From NCBI GenBank assembly GCA_030710605.1, contig CP092876.1, forward strand, positions 63,240,115-63,304,114: a DNA stretch of 64,000 nt. Reading direction: 5' to 3'. This DNA is from Cordylochernes scorpioides. Its lineage: Eukaryota > Arthropoda > Arachnida > Pseudoscorpiones > Chernetidae. The notes under the pieces are model-generated. The model was not told the DNA's origin, ran no database searches, and saw nothing but the letters and a program-made list of their open reading frames with translations. The translations under genes and the position numbers were made by a program. Below are positions 1-11,605 of the stretch, piece after piece; the stretch's first letter is position 1, and each line of letters begins with the position of its first letter.

Positions 1-786
1 TCCGATGGCAGGGATGACTCTACCAGAGGATACAAGAAAACACCCGACAACTGTGGGTCTATTCCAAGCGTTTGCAACGATCTCAAGTGATTTGATAAGT
101 CATCGTACAAAATTACTCAAATTTCTATTTTCATTCCTGACATTGGCCATGACCAAATTCAAAAGTCGTCTAACATAGAGCTCCGTCAGAATATTCGGAT
201 CTCCAAAACGCTCTTGCAAAGCCTGAATAGCCGACGTGTAATTATCCTCCGTAACAGGGTAACTGGCTATAACTCTATATGCCTCTGAATCAGGCAAAAT
301 CGCCTGTCACAAATACAAAAATTTATCACTATTAGATAAATCTTCATTTTCATGCACCTTCGAAAACTGTGCCCACCAAGGCAACCAGTTTTCCAGAGAA
401 CCATCATACGTCTTCAACTCTAATTCTGGTAGTTTTATATTCAATTTTGTATTTTTACTACTATTCGAAAGAACTTCATCTTTTGCCTGATTTCGCAACA
501 TGCAGATCTTCTGCTCCATGCTGAGTCTCTCTTGAATATATTTCTTGCAATCTTCATATTCCCGATCAATCTCTTCATCCGTAATATTCTCTTGGGCCAA
601 CAAAACCAGCTGGCATTGCTCATTCAAAGCCACAAGTTCTATATGTAGAGATTCGAGCCTATTATATTTTGCATGAATATTTTCTTTATCAATAGAAGAC
701 TTTTTGAACTCGGCCTTTAACTCATTGACTGTCTTGGTAAAAATTCCTCGTACAGCTCTTCTACGTTTTTTGTTCATCTCCTCCAT
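1..786 (-). pseudogene. BEL/Pao retrotransposon Gag, 5' part, broken
   Basis: The minus-strand translation resembles the Gag region (DUF1759-type) of BEL/Pao elements. A Lys/Glu-rich coiled N-terminus starting at 786 is followed by LPELELKTYDGSLENWLPWW and, further on, SAIQALQERFGDPNILTELY, both typical of the family. There are two lesions. An in-frame TGA lies at 307-309, between KFLYL and QAILPDSEA. A frameshift lies near 105-125: downstream codons in the shifted frame read LYDDLSNHLRSL, which is the expected continuation. The frame runs off the left window edge, so protease, reverse transcriptase and integrase cannot be seen. Gag would form the cytoplasmic particle in which reverse transcription occurs. 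Family assignment is from motif recognition; death of this copy is seen directly. Confidence 0.82.
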
Positions 787-801
787 CTTAACACCAAGCC
801 T

Positions 802-819
802 ATCGCGTCCGGCTCACCA
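802..819 (-). other. Putative primer-binding site of the BEL/Pao element
   Basis: On the minus strand TGGTGAGCCGGACGCGAT begins a few bases after the likely LTR end (CA at 824-825) and shortly before the Gag start at 786. Position and the initial TGG suit a tRNA 3'-end primer site. The tRNA was not identified. Confidence 0.5.
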
Positions 820-823
820 GAAA

Positions 824-1483
824 TGCTGGGAATGAAAAGAAGTAGAAATTTAGAAAATTAAATAATAGGCAAATGAATAAACTAATGAATAATTTAAATA
901 ATCCTTGTTTTTTCTAACTATTGTAATAATTATTGTAGCGATAGGCTGGTGTTATTCTGGTAGGAAATGATCAGCCGGATTTGATGATCTTTAAACATAT
1001 GAGTTTTTATTCTACATATGGTAATCAAAGAAAAAAAAAGACCTAATTTCAATCCGGTCAATCCCGTTCTATTAGGGCAAGCTTGCTTCAGCTTCTTTAA
1101 CAGCCCTTTTTTCTACTTCAGTCTTCTTTAACTATCTTCATTAGGGCAAGCTTGCTTCAGCTTCTTTAACAGCCCTTTTCTCTACTTCAGTCTTCTTTAA
1201 CTATCTTCTTTACCTTTAATTTTATCTTCAGGCTTCTTATAACTTATCAGGCCTTTTCACTTGAGCTCGAGTTCCCTGACTTCTATTAGGCTCAGCGCAC
1301 TCCAATCTTTACTATTCCCCTTTCTCTCCCAATCTCCACACCCTTACTCTCCCCCGGTCTCATACCTTTTCGCCGGCTTTTATAGTCGTATAAGGTCACG
1401 TGGACGGACTCTGTGGCGCACTCTGTGGCGCATCCCTTGGCGCGCGCCATCTAGAGCCGTCTTCCTGAATCATTTCCAACACA
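824..1483 (-). repeat. Probable 5' LTR of the BEL/Pao element
   Basis: On the minus strand this segment begins TGTTGGAAATG near 1481, carries a good TATA box (TATAAAAG, 1377-1384) followed by GC-rich sequence, and ends CA at 824-825, immediately before the primer site and Gag. The partner LTR is outside the window, so the ends are inferred. The outer end abuts the foldback at 1483. Confidence 0.5.
1072..1209. repeat. Tandem duplication of a 69-bp unit inside the BEL/Pao LTR
   Basis: Two head-to-tail units (1072-1140 and 1141-1209) begin TTAGGGCAAGCTTGCTTCAG and are nearly identical, differing by about one base in the central T-run. Tandem duplications are common in LTR regulatory or U5 regions; any regulatory role here is only inference. 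Confidence 0.85.
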
Positions 1484-1820
1484 ATGGTCGCCTCTCCCGT
1501 CAAAATAAACGTCAGAATCTGACGCCATCTATTGACCGTCGCCGCAACTAGCGGCATCGGGTCGGTGACAAAGCCACAACACCAACTTTGGCAAACTGAT
1601 AAGCGTCCACCTAGAGACCATGGTTTCGGGCTAATGGCCCTCGTCCGCCCTAGACTGACGAGGGCCATTAGCCCGAAACCATGGTCTCTAGGTGGACGCT
1701 TATCAGTTTGCCAAAGTTGGTGTTGTGGCTTTGTCACCGACCCGATGCCGCTAGTTGCGGCGACGGTCAATAGATGGCGTCAGATTCTGACGTTTATTTT
1801 GACTGGAGAGGCCACCATTG
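1483..1820. repeat. Long inverted repeat (foldback), ~165-bp arms
   Basis: The left arm (from ACAATGGTCGCC) is the near-perfect reverse complement of the right arm (to GGCCACCATTG at about 1820). The centre is near 1652-1662, where GAGGGCCATTAGCCC faces its complement. Both strands therefore encode the same meaningless peptide start (MTVAATSGIGSV). It is either a foldback/MITE-type element or an inverted duplication next to the BEL/Pao LTR. No transposase is present. Confidence 0.9.
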
Positions 1821-1849
1821 CTTATATATATATATATGGTAATTTAAAC

Positions 1850-2717
1850 CAACAACCCCATACTGTGTATATAACTTATAATAAGAGTGTCATGTTGTAT
1901 ATAGAGACACATCTATAAATAATTATGCGCATGATTAATCTGTGTCATTGCATCACCTATGTAATGTTATTTGTACAAAGTGGATAAATAAATAAAATCT
2001 GTAATAGATTTAAAAGTTGAGCTAAAGCAGAGATCGAGCATAGAATTGCCAAAACAACAGAGTCTAAAGATGGGAGTCATAAATCAGGTAGATTCACAGT
2101 TCCCACGACAGGCCACCCACACTGTCACATGTGGTGGAATGCAGAGACCCCTCTCACACCTGGACAGGTAAAGGCGCCCTTTCTCAAACGCCCCTGTCAC
2201 ATAAGGTCACCCCGTCTTTAACCTATAAATCATCACCTTACAGTCTCTTGACAGCTCAGGTCAGTTTAGTTTAGTTCACCCTTAGTGCAAGCCGCGTCGG
2301 TCGTATGTTATGTCGATCTCATCCAACATGTAGTTAGGAAGAATTCGTCTATCTCCATCTTTCGCTTCTAGCTCAGCTTTTATCTGTTAACGGAACTTTC
2401 TTAGTGCAACTGTGTCTTCGTTTTTTGTGTGGATATCCCCAGCTTTCCACTCTGCCTCGACCACGACTGCCTGTATTTTGTGAGAACTTTTAAAGGTCTT
2501 CCAAGGTGCAGAGAGGTACTGGAAAACTCTACATCCTGACTGTTCCTCTTGGTCAACACAGTACAACAAGAGCTACCAGGGACTTCAACATTATTTCAGT
2601 AGTCGACAGGATCTCTACAAAAGCTACTGGAATTTTCTCAACATCATTACATGAGTCGACAGGATCACTCATCACAGATAAGTCGACAGCAACTCATCAT
2701 CACATTTATATATATAT
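1850..2717 (+). other. Unassigned block, possibly LTR-like
   Basis: No convincing coding sequence. From about 2000 the base composition rises in GC, with a TATA-like CCTATAAATC at about 2220 followed by a promoter-like stretch. GTCGACAGGATC-type motifs lie at about 2602, 2653 and 2681. The same motif follows LTR-like repeats at 13.26 kb and 35.54 kb, so this may be an LTR with the start of its internal region. No paired LTR was found in the window. Confidence 0.3.
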
Positions 2718-3004
2718 ATATAAAAATAAATAGTTGTATAGTTTTATAGTTAAGTATTTTATTAAAATTATCTTCATTATTTTGATTATTTAAATTCAAA
2801 TTATAAAATTTGTAAAATGTAATTATTTAGTATAGATAGAGAGAAAAAAAAATCCTTTACTTCTAAAGGATTTTTTTTTCTCTCTATATATACTAAATAA
2901 TAACATTTTACAAATTTTATAATTTGAATTTAAATAATCAAAATAATGAAGATAATTTTAATAAAATACTTAACTATAAAACTATACAACTATTTATTTT
3001 TATA
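2718..3004. repeat. MITE-like long hairpin, ~140-bp arms
   Basis: An almost perfect palindrome: TAAAAATAAATAGTTGTATA at 2721 is mirrored by its complement ending at about 3003, with a short centre (CCTTTACTTCTAAAGG) near 2862. It is very AT-rich, non-coding and flanked by TA-rich DNA. It could transcribe as a single long hairpin RNA. Confidence 0.9.
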
Positions 3005-3640
3005 ACTAATTTAGATTTAGCTTGCTAATCTAACCAAATCTACTTGATATGATTTATCATTCTTATCAGTTTGCTCATTAAGCTTTAAATGTAGAATCAC
3101 TGTTATATTTTTATTATATAGTTTTTACACAATATATATATATTAAAAAACGAAAGAAAAAAATAAAAGATAAAAAGTTCAGGTGTTGAAATCAATATTA
3201 AAAATGGCATATCCTGACCAGGAGCACATGTGCTTTTCAGAATAAATATATATATAAATTTATATGGATAGAGTAAGTAGTTTGATAAATATATATATAT
3301 AAGGGCAGTTATTGAAGTAAAATATATACACATGCATATATGTATAATATTGTTTCTTTATTTTCACTATCTTTGGCGCATTCATTTATATAGTAATGAG
3401 TTTAATGTTATAACTTTTGCTCCAATAGATGAATATCATGGGTAAAAGGCATTATATCCATAACTTAAGAAATTGGGCTAAGTGAAAAAAATATTGATAC
3501 CATGATAATCAGTTCAAAAGGTTAACCCAGAAAAAGTTATGTTCATTTGAGGAGGAGAAATTATTTTTCATTTTTTGTACTAGTGTAATCAAGATTCACA
3601 ATTACCAGAATGATCATAAGTCTATTTTAATTATCGTCAT
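3005..3640. other. AT-rich sequence downstream of gene copy A
   Basis: No gene found. A motif around 3205-3240 (CTGACCAGGAGCACATGTGC) recurs in reverse orientation at about 43.46-43.49 kb. The last ~200 bp (AATTACCAGAATGATCATAAG and following) match the 3' flanks of the other family copies at about 16.66, 19.33, 39.12 and 43.91 kb. Confidence 0.6.
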
Positions 3641-4322
3641 TGTGATTATTGCTTGATGATTGGTCGCTAACTCCCAGATATTGGTAATTTTATTGTCCCG
3701 AGATAGATAGTCGTTATCGCCAGGAGATTGGTGACGTTTTTGCCTTAATAATTCTCATCTCATGAAGATTGCTCATTATCGTAAGAAGATTGTTAATTAT
3801 CGACTAAAGATCGCTCGTTGTCGAATGAAATTTTTCAAATATATCTCCTGAAGATTGTTAATTATCACCTAAATATTGCTCATATCGTCTGAAGATTGTT
3901 CATTATTGTCAAAATTTTTCATTATCGTCTGAAGATTGCTCTTTATCGTCTGAGGATTGGTCATTATCGTCTGAACATTTTTCATTATTATCTAAAGGTT
4001 TCCCATTATCGTCTGATGATTGCCTACTATCACCTGAAGATTTTTCATTATCGCCTGAAGATAGCTCATTATTGGTTAATTGGTCATTGTTGCTCATTGA
4101 TTGGTCATATTTGTTTTGAGATTAACTATCATTGCCCGGAGATTGGTTATTATTGCCTGGAGATAGGTTATTGTTGCTAGGAGATTGGTTATTGTTGCTA
4201 GGAGATTGGTTATTATGGCTTTGAGATTGTCCAATATTAAATGATGAATGCCCATTATCGCCTGAATATTGTTCATTTTCATTTGAAGATCGGTCAATAT
4301 CGCCTGAAGATTGATCATTATT

Positions 4323-4707
4323 ATGATGCACTAGCGCGCCATCTGTTATCAAAATTCGAAACTATTTTAAAGGCATAAGATTCTTTTTGAAATTAAACAA
4401 TTTCTACTGTCCTTACTGCAATAGAAAAGTTTATGAGAGGGCCTGGCTCATCAGTGGTGAACCCTCTCAGCGGTTTCGCAAGTTTAATCTACCATACCGC
4501 TGTTATATTGCATTTTTGGAACTTCCTTTTATAGTGATACTGTTAATAGACTCTTTTAAGGGGTATTTTAGAAGAACTATGGACATAAGCTTCGAAGACA
4601 GTAGAATTACATACATTTATAAATATATTATGCTTCGAGCAATCGCTCTTCCGCAAATATCAAATTGTTTCTTTTATTAGAACATTTATAATCATATTAT
4701 AAATTAA
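4323..4707. mobile_element. Unclassified ~385-bp insertion in gene copy A
   Basis: Family alignment shows the coding repeat breaking after ATCATTATT at about 4314-4322 and resuming after a second ATCATTATT at about 4707-4715. The extra sequence between direct repeats of the target indicates an insertion. It has no obvious terminal inverted repeats, tRNA-like head or poly(A) tail. An open frame of 97 codons on the plus strand (4387-4680) resembles nothing I know and is probably fortuitous. Confidence 0.6.
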
Positions 4708-4956
4708 TCATTATTGTTTACCTTATTATTGCCTATAGATTGGTTATAATTGCCCGGAGATTGGTTTTTTTCACCTGAAGATTTTCCTTCATTATTCAGA
4801 AGTTGGCCATCAAGGCCTGTATATTGTTCTTTATTGCCTGGAGATAGGTTATTATTCCCTTTAGATTCATCATTATTCCCTGGAGTTTGGTTAATATTGG
4901 CTGGATAATTTTCAATATTGCCCGGAGATTGATAATCATTTTGGCTATCTTTATTT

Positions 4957-5690
4957 TTTTTTTATCAACAACAACAACAACAACAACAACAAAAAGGCTT
5001 TTATTAGGTCCCATTGCCCTGTATGGATTCGCCTTACAACAACAAACTAATACAGTAATTTTTTCTCCCTTTCCCCATGTGCACGTGAGCCTTTGTTTGA
5101 TAAGGGATTTATTTACACATCTGTTCTAAAATCTTCATCACTACCTCTTTTGTGTATGAATCTATTTACAATTGATCTGTTGAAATTATAGAGTTCTATT
5201 GCTATATTTTTATTTCTGAAATAGTTCTCAGCGTCTTTAGTGGGTTGCTAAATCTCCAGAAGGTGTTTTTAAGAGTTTTTGTCTCTTTCTACCCCTAGAT
5301 TTCCGCAAATCCTGCTGTGAATGTTTTCCTTTTTGATGATGAGAATATGACTTTATCTATCTAGACTTGAAGTAATTCTAGTCCATGCAATGAAAGCTAT
5401 TATCTTCGATGACAGATTAAATGACAAATATCGTTCTGGTAAAAACGAATTACAGAGAAGTTTATAGTTCGAAATAATTTTCGAATTGTCGAGTCTAGCG
5501 GAGTCTTGTTGAATAAGCTGTTCTATTTTTGTTTTCATAATCTAAGGAAGTTCTTTTTTAATTGTATCATAGTTCGGTGGGAGGTTCAGCCATGACTGAC
5601 CAAAACAGTTGATTATATCATTAACGGTTTTGTATAATCCCATAGAGGTTTTTGACATTTGATGTACTTTTTTCAGTCTGTTCCAGCATT
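4957..5690 (-). mobile_element. 5'-truncated LINE 3' end with (TTG)n tail
   Basis: The segment interrupts copy A where siblings run straight through. Read on the minus strand it starts near 5690 inside the C-terminal part of a LINE polyprotein (NRLKKVHQMSKTSMGLYK, then ERYLSFNLSSKIIAFIAWTR after an in-frame stop). It ends in a short 3'UTR with GGATTC/GGCTTTT motifs and a (TTG)n tail at about 4970-4992. The same 3'-end motifs occur at 50.27-50.47 kb, so at least three copies of this LINE family lie in the window. No catalytic domain remains. The clade could not be fixed. Confidence 0.65.
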
Positions 5691-6389
5691 TTTTTGTTAT
5701 ATCACAGTTCACTGTTGCATTTCTTTCACTATTATCATCACCTTTCCTTGTCTCACCCTCAATACCTTTATGTCTTTCAGGCTTTGTTCGCTTACGATTA
5801 GAATTTTTTTTTCCACAGTGCCACTTTTTTATTATGGATATCATCGCTTTTCTTGCGTTTCCATGACTTTGCTCTTTTTTTTTTCAGGTGAACATTCATT
5901 TCCATTGTCGATTTTACTATACTTGCGTTTCTTATACTTTATTTTTTAATCTCTGGTGAACGTTCATCCCCAGTGCCGCCTTTCTTATTCTGGCTATCAT
6001 CTTCACCTCTTTTCTCATATTTGCGTTTCTTAGACTTTGTTTGCTTCTTCTCAGTTGAAATTTCATCTTCAGAATTGCTTTTAACACATTTTCTATCCTC
6101 AACAAAACCTTTTTTTATAACCTTTTTCGAAATTTTACTTTATCATAATCATTTGATTTGCCTATTTTCCTTTTTCTTGATGCTTTTAATATAGGTCGTT
6201 TATCAATTCTTCTTTCATTTTTTTTACTACTTCTTCCAAACTCAAAGTGTTATACAAAATATGCTCATTGTCATTATTTTTTGTTCGTTTTCCAGATTTT
6301 ATCCTCTTTTGCTTTTTCTCTGGGGGCTCTTGTAGTGTCGCATTGTCATCACTTTTCCTGACCTTCCTTTTAACAGATATCGCTACCAT

Positions 6390-6479
6390 CTCTTCCAGTA
6401 CAGAAACAAATACGTACTCTTAAATTGACAAAATTTAAAACCTTTGGGTGAAATAACTTTTCGAGGCTTTATAAATATA
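6390..6479 (-). promoter_or_regulatory. Conserved upstream block of gene copy A (TATA)
   Basis: On the minus strand TATATTTATAAAGCC precedes a conserved TTATTTCACCCAAAGG and the start codon. The same order is found before copies B-E. In this copy a Tigger transposon sits immediately upstream, at 6480. Confidence 0.5.
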
Positions 6480-8615
6480 CAGTCTACTCTCGTTATAACG
6501 CCACTTGATATAACGCCACCCTCGCCTTACGCCGCTTTTTCGTTTTGTCCCAATCGACATCAATGTATTTTTCTCGATATAACGCCACTCCCTCGCTGTT
6601 CGCCTTCCGCCGCTGATTTTTCGTATCCCAAGTAGCAAAAGCCACTCGTTATAGCGCCGCTCACAACGTCCCTCACCCCCAACCCCCCCCCCCCGCTCCC
6701 CCTTTCTTGTCTGCATTTTTTACGCCAACGGCGCCGGACTTTGTTTGCTGTTGACACAACAGATAACAGATTGTGTGAACAGCCAGCAGACCCTTTTCCT
6801 GCTTGTTCCTGGGACATACACAGTCGCTTCATCCTTTGCTAACGTCAACACAACAACTTTATTGTCGTATCATGAGTTCCCAAAAGCGTAAACGTGAGTC
6901 GATCACCATTGAAAAGAAGAAGGAGATATGCCAGTTGGCAAGAAATAACCCTACGATGTCGAAGAATAAGATTGGAAAGCGTTTCTCACTTCCACGAACA
7001 ACTGTCCGTGATATTCTCACTCAGGCTTAGAAGTGGGACAATTATACTGTTGGTTCTTCAAAGAGTCGGAAAATTTAGTGACTTGGAAGACGCTCTCTTC
7101 AACTGGTTTACCCAAAAGCGTGCCATTAATATTATTATTACTGATGATCTCTTAAGAGAAAAGACAAAAAACTTGGCGAGCATTTGGACGTATCAGAAAA
7201 TTTCGCGTACAGCAGTGGGTGGCTGCAGCGATTTAAAGGGAGATTCCATATTTCGCAACGGCGGCTCTGTGGGGAAGGCTCATCGATTTCTATAGCTATC
7301 ATTGATGAACATCTTACAAATTTGAACAGTATTCTGGCGAACTCTGGATATGATCCAGCAAACATATACAATGCAGACGAAACAGGATTATTTTTTCAGC
7401 TCATTCCTGACCTAACACTTGCTCACAAAGATGAAAACTGCCGTGGTGTCAAAAGGATGAAGCAACGAATCACTGTTCTACTGTGCTGCAACTCTACTGG
7501 AACAGACAAGCGGCGATTGCTGATTATTGGAAAATCGGCAAAGCCTCGATGCTTCAGAAACTTTAGTCCACACTTCTACTGCACTTACACATCTAACAGC
7601 AAAGCATGGATGACCTCTAGCATCTTTCAAGAATGGCTACTGCAGTTCAACAAGCAGCTTGTCTCTGAAGGACGTCGTATTCTACTGTTGTTAGATAACG
7701 CTACGTCTCACTGCGTCCCTAATGATGGTCTCAGCAACATAAAGATTCACTTCCTTCCACCAAATATGACTGCCAGTCTGCAACCACTGGATAGTGGCAT
7801 CATCAAAAGTTTCAAGGCTCGATATCGCAAGCTTCAACTCCAGAAAATGGTGGAATTGGCGGATGCCCATCTACCCACAGAATTACGTCTGGATTACGCT
7901 GTGCGCTATTGTAAAATGGCTTGGAATTCTGTGAGCCCTGATTCCATCAGCAACTGCTGGAATCACACAGGCATTATTCGCTTCACTTCTACTGCTGCAG
8001 TTGAGCCTCTTAATTATGGAAATCTGCTCGATCACGACATCTTCGCTATTACACCAGAGAATTTGATGACTGAAAAGGAGTTTCAACTGGTTGATGATTC
8101 CCAGGAGGCGGAAATGAAGCTAACAGATGACAATTTTCTGGTGTCCACTGTTACAGCGAAAGAAGAACTTGGCGAGGATGATGATGCAACAGTGACCCAG
8201 CGCCTACCATCGTTAAGGGAAGCCAGAGCAGCTGCTGAGACAGTTTTGTTGTTTCTTGATCACTCCAAGAGAGCAACATCTGACGACGTCAATCTATCTG
8301 CGGATTTGTTACGCCGTGCCTATGCCATAAGTGAGGGAGAGAAAACACAAGTTGTGATCACGGACTTCTTCAAGAAAATGTAATTACTTTTTAATGAATA
8401 AAAATAAATTAATTATTCCAATTTGTCATATTAATTAATTAATGCCGGCATTCTATATATTGACTTAGGGTATAAGTGGTTTTTAGTAATTGTTATAAAT
8501 AATTTATTGTATCTTTAAATTTCACATTTTAAACGTGTTCGATACAACGCCACCCTCGCCTTACGCCGCTTTTTTTGCAAAATCCGGATGGTGGCGTTAT
8601 AACGAGAGTAGACTG
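6480..8615 (+). mobile_element. Tigger/pogo DNA transposon
   Basis: Terminal inverted repeats begin CAGTCTACTCTCGTTATAAC at 6480 and end with the complement at 8615, and TA dinucleotides flank both sides (6478-6479, 8616-8617). A subterminal motif (ACGCCACCCTCGCCTTACGC) is repeated near both ends. The single inner gene is a pogo/Tigger-type transposase on the plus strand. Sequence after the right end continues the upstream flank seen in copy C, so the element inserted in the 5' flank of copy A. A poly(C) run is present at about 6690. Confidence 0.93.
6872..8383 (+). pseudogene. Tigger/pogo transposase, three lesions
   Basis: The start ATG is at 6872 (MSSQKRKRESITIEKKKEIC). Domains in order: N-terminal CENP-B/psq-type helix-turn-helix (6872-7030), second CENP-B-type HTH (KFSDLEDALFNWFTQKRA, about 7075-7180), and DDE catalytic domain (7184-7990). 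The latter shows the acidic residues expected of pogo/Tigger: NADETGLF at about 7370, LLLLDNATSH at about 7690 and LQPLDSGIIKSF at about 7785. Lesions are a stop at 7028-7030, a frameshift near 7070 and another near 7185. The last 399 codons are open to 8383, followed by an AATAAA signal. The family cuts and pastes at TA. This copy cannot make full-length enzyme, although the catalytic part is intact. Confidence 0.92.
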
Positions 8616-8617
8616 TA

Positions 8618-8890
8618 TAAGGTTTAATAATAAAAAAAAAATTCATAATATACAAATAATAGAGTATATATAACAATATTAACATATATTTTTTTCCAAG
8701 GATTTTTAAAAATATTCTCACTATTTCAGATTAAATATGCAAATTATAATGTTAGACCGTTCTACGGGTAAAAATACATTGAAAAAATTAAATCTGCATA
8801 CGAAAGGCAAACTGATTTTAAAATATGCTGTGGAATAGTCCATGTGAATAATTCTACTAACTATTGAACTTCTCGTGTACCTTGTTTTTC
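8618..8890 (-). repeat. 5' flank of gene copy A (family-conserved)
   Basis: Matches the upstream flanks of copy C (21.86-22.14 kb) and copy E (58.83-59.1 kb), including TTAAATATGCAAATTA and GACCGTTCTA followed by an ATACATTGAAAAA stretch. It is non-coding. It continues after an insertion at about 11.01-11.1 kb, where ATATAAAGAGGAAG resumes. Confidence 0.7.
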
Positions 8891-10599
8891 AAAAGCTTTT
8901 ATTTAACCTGCCTATCTGTATGTCTGGATGTCTGTCGCCAAATCTTGTAATCAATTTTATATACTTATAGGGCACCTAGAAATATGAAATTTGGTACACA
9001 TGTTCAAACCTGATGACAATGCTAGCTGACCGAATATCAGACATCTGGGTTGTCAGGTTGGCCAAGAACGGACAAATTTCCAAATTTCCTTTCAAATTTT
9101 GTATATTTAATTTTAATATGCTTCCAGACCATATAGAATAATGAAACTCGCAATACTCGCTTATTCCAATTAATAGTTGACAGATAGACAGACATACATT
9201 CATTTTTATATATAGAGATTAGCAGTAATTAAACGTAACAGTAAGAAAATGTTTATTTTAATATATGTAAATAGAGTCTCTTAAGAAAGACCACCTAAAA
9301 ACATGACTCAACTTGTTTCTCCTGTAGGTGGTCTCTCATTGGAGATTCTAATTGATATTAAAGAATCTCTAATAGACCTTTAATAAGAGATGCCTCTTGG
9401 AGAGAAGGGTTAAGCTACGATTTTAGGCATCCTATCAATGGAAGCTCTACCGTATCTACTTTTTCACACTGTTTGGCTTAATAAATGTCATTTTAACCAT
9501 TTTGAATGTGTACCAATCCAGTCTATCTATATATATATAAATGAATGTATGTGTGTGTGTGTGTCTGTCTGTCCTTTATGCCTGACCAAACCACTCATTG
9601 GAACGCCATGAAACTTTGGGAAGTTATTTAGTATAGTACTGGGAAGGTTTCTAGCAAATAAATTTTTTGAAATAACTTTTCGCCTAGAAATAATCAAGAT
9701 AAATATTATAATTTATCTGTTACAATTCAACAATCTGCTCTAAATATTATCATGATGATACGATGATTTTGTAATGTAGAAAATTAGGAAAGACAAAATT
9801 CAGGATGACAAGGCAATTTATTTGAGACAAGAATAATGATACAATTCCAAGGCAAGATACTATTCCTTTAACTTCCAATTACCGAGGGAACCAATTAATA
9901 TTGATTTTATTCAACTTATCGAGTATTTTTCAAGGGACCGGGAAAAAATGGAATTTTTTCCCTATATAATTTTGTATCTGATTATCAAACCTGATACAGC
10001 AATATTTTCATTATCATTTTCTGACTAAAAAACAACTATTTTTTTCCAGAACCTGCAAAAATTTCAATTTTTCTTGGTTAAAAATGCGACAATGCTGCAG
10101 GTTGAGAAAGGATATTTTCAAAAAGCCAACAAATATATTAATTTTATCTGTTGTAATTTAGTCATCTTATTCCAATATCATCAAGCATATATTTATATTA
10201 ATCATATATATATATATAGGTGTGTGTGAAACAATATACCACCATACATTTCACGACACCTTTTTAAATAGTTCCCCTTTTTCAATTAGTATGTTGTTAC
10301 ACTTTAACTATTTAATCAATTGTTTAATTATAATTCAAATTTTATATGTACCAATTATCCCCTAACAATAATCCACTGGGTGTCTCTAACTTTGTAATAT
10401 AATTAAATAAATTTAGAGTTCCCAAAAGCAAAGAGACGCAGTTCTGTTAGTAACGGATTTTGCTTACGTCACTTCCGACCTCCCACGAGGAATTGACCAA
10501 TCTGCAGCGAGCAGGCTTGCAGCTATTTAAGGCCAACGTCGTCTCAGTGATAAGGCTTTTTTTTGGACTGGCATATAAACGACTAAAATAGCGTGTATA
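8891..10599. other. Non-coding insertion cluster with Helitron-like pieces
   Basis: No gene. This ~2.1-kb stretch, with the following foldback, separates two halves of copy A's upstream flank. It contains segments with the TATATAAATGAATGTATGTG-type start at about 9535, and in reverse near 9190-9215, plus text shared with the Helitron array at 46.8-48.6 kb (AAAAAACAACTATTTTTTTC near 10030). These suggest decayed Helitron pieces. A compact GC-richer stretch at 10430-10560 was not identified. Confidence 0.4.
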
Positions 10600-11005
10600 A
10601 TTAATTATAAAACACTTTTAAAAAAGCTTTTATTTGAAATGCACTAAAAATAACAAAATAAATATTTCTGAAGTATTGCTCTTTTTTCTGAAGGTACCAT
10701 TTAACAAATAAAATAATAGACTTAGAAATAAAAGCGGTGGGGTACAATAATAATAAATTTGAGATCAATGTGATTTTATATGAAGCAAATGATTAGCAAG
10801 ATTATGCCTCTTTCATTAAATTTATAACTATTTGCTGCATAAATGATTATCATCCCCCACCGCTTTTATTTCTAAGTCTATTATTTTATTTGTTAAATGG
10901 TACCTTCAGAAAAAGGAGCAATACTTCAGAAATATTTATTTTGTTATTTTTAGTGAATTTTAAATAAAAGCTTTTTTTTAAAGTGTTTTTATAATTAATT
11001 ATTTT
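10600..11005. repeat. Foldback element, ~130-bp arms
   Basis: ATTAATTATAAAACACTTTT at about 10603 is mirrored at about 10985-11004, and AAAAGCTTTTATTT and GAAGGTACCATTTAACAAAT appear in both arms. The unique ~110-bp centre (about 10745-10855) is non-coding. Arms differ by only a few bases and indels. This is a non-autonomous TIR/foldback element; the helper transposase is unknown. Confidence 0.85.
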
Positions 11006-11105
11006 TAAATGATATATATAAAGAGGAAGTTTTTTTTTTAAATTAAAATATTCACTTTCATTATAATTTTCGTTTAGAAAATGAATAAATTAACTTCAAA
11101 ACCTG

Positions 11106-11585
11106 AAGATGAATATATAGTAAAACGACATTTTTAAAAATACTATCCAAAAGACAAAAAACCTCTCGCAATCAGTATCTCTATAAAAGATACTGATTGC
11201 GAGAGGTTTTTTGTCTTTTGGATTTAATTTTATGCGCAAGTTCTTTGATCTTAAAATACTATCCCGCATGTGTTTCTTTTCAACGAAAATTCAAAATTTA
11301 TTTCAAAGAGAAATAACGATTATTTCTAACCTTTTGGATGAGGTATGAAAGGTGAATTGTGAAAAGTAATAATAAACGGAAAAATAAAAGTGTCCAAGAG
11401 TGGGAATTTTATTTTTTCGTTTATCATTACTTTTCACAATTCACCCTTTCATATCTCATCCAAAAGGTTAGAAATAATCGTTATTTCTCCTTGAAATAAA
11501 TTTTGAATTTTCGTTGAAAAGAAACACATGCTGGATAGTATTTTAAAAATGTCGTTTTACAATCACAGGCCGCATTATATTATAA
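11106..11585. repeat. Foldback element, copy 1, with nested hairpin
   Basis: Outer arms (AAAACGACATTTTTAAAAAT at about 11122 and its complement ending at about 11560) surround arms carrying AACGATTATTTCTAACC. A short perfect hairpin (11144-11222, arms of ~36 bp, CCTCTCGCAATCAGTATC) is nested in the left arm. GATGAATATATAG/AATGAATATATAG direct repeats flank the unit (about 11106 and 11584). A second copy with an inserted SINE lies at 22.2-22.85 kb. The nested hairpin arm also matches the end of the Penelope-like element at 63.06 kb. Confidence 0.85.
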
Positions 11586-11605
11586 TGAATATATAGTGTA
11601 GATGA

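Larger units (their letters stand above)
3640..6389 (-). pseudogene. Gene family copy A (Lys/Arg-repeat, SSDDNEQ-heptad protein), broken
   Basis: Same layout as the intact copy B. The start is the conserved inner Met at 6389 (MVAISVKRK, preceded by GAG). A basic region with PEKKQKR follows, then degraded Lys/Arg-rich units near 5700-6100, an Asn/Gln linker (about 4700-4950 and 4120-4320) and SSDDNEQ-type heptads (about 3850-4100). It is dead. There is a frameshift near 6200-6230 (the family VVKNERR segment reads VVKKMKEE), stops in the Lys/Arg section, a 5'-truncated LINE at 4957-5690 and another insertion at 4323-4707. I recognise no homologue outside this window, so function is unknown. Confidence 0.75.

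Noticed and set aside
1396..1918. Two overlapping 124- and 128-codon frames with identical starts
   Set aside because: They arise because both strands of a palindrome encode the same peptide; no domain is present.
6690..6710. Poly(C) run as a G-quadruplex or assembly gap
   Set aside because: Only one long C run inside a transposon leader; nothing else suggests a functional structure.
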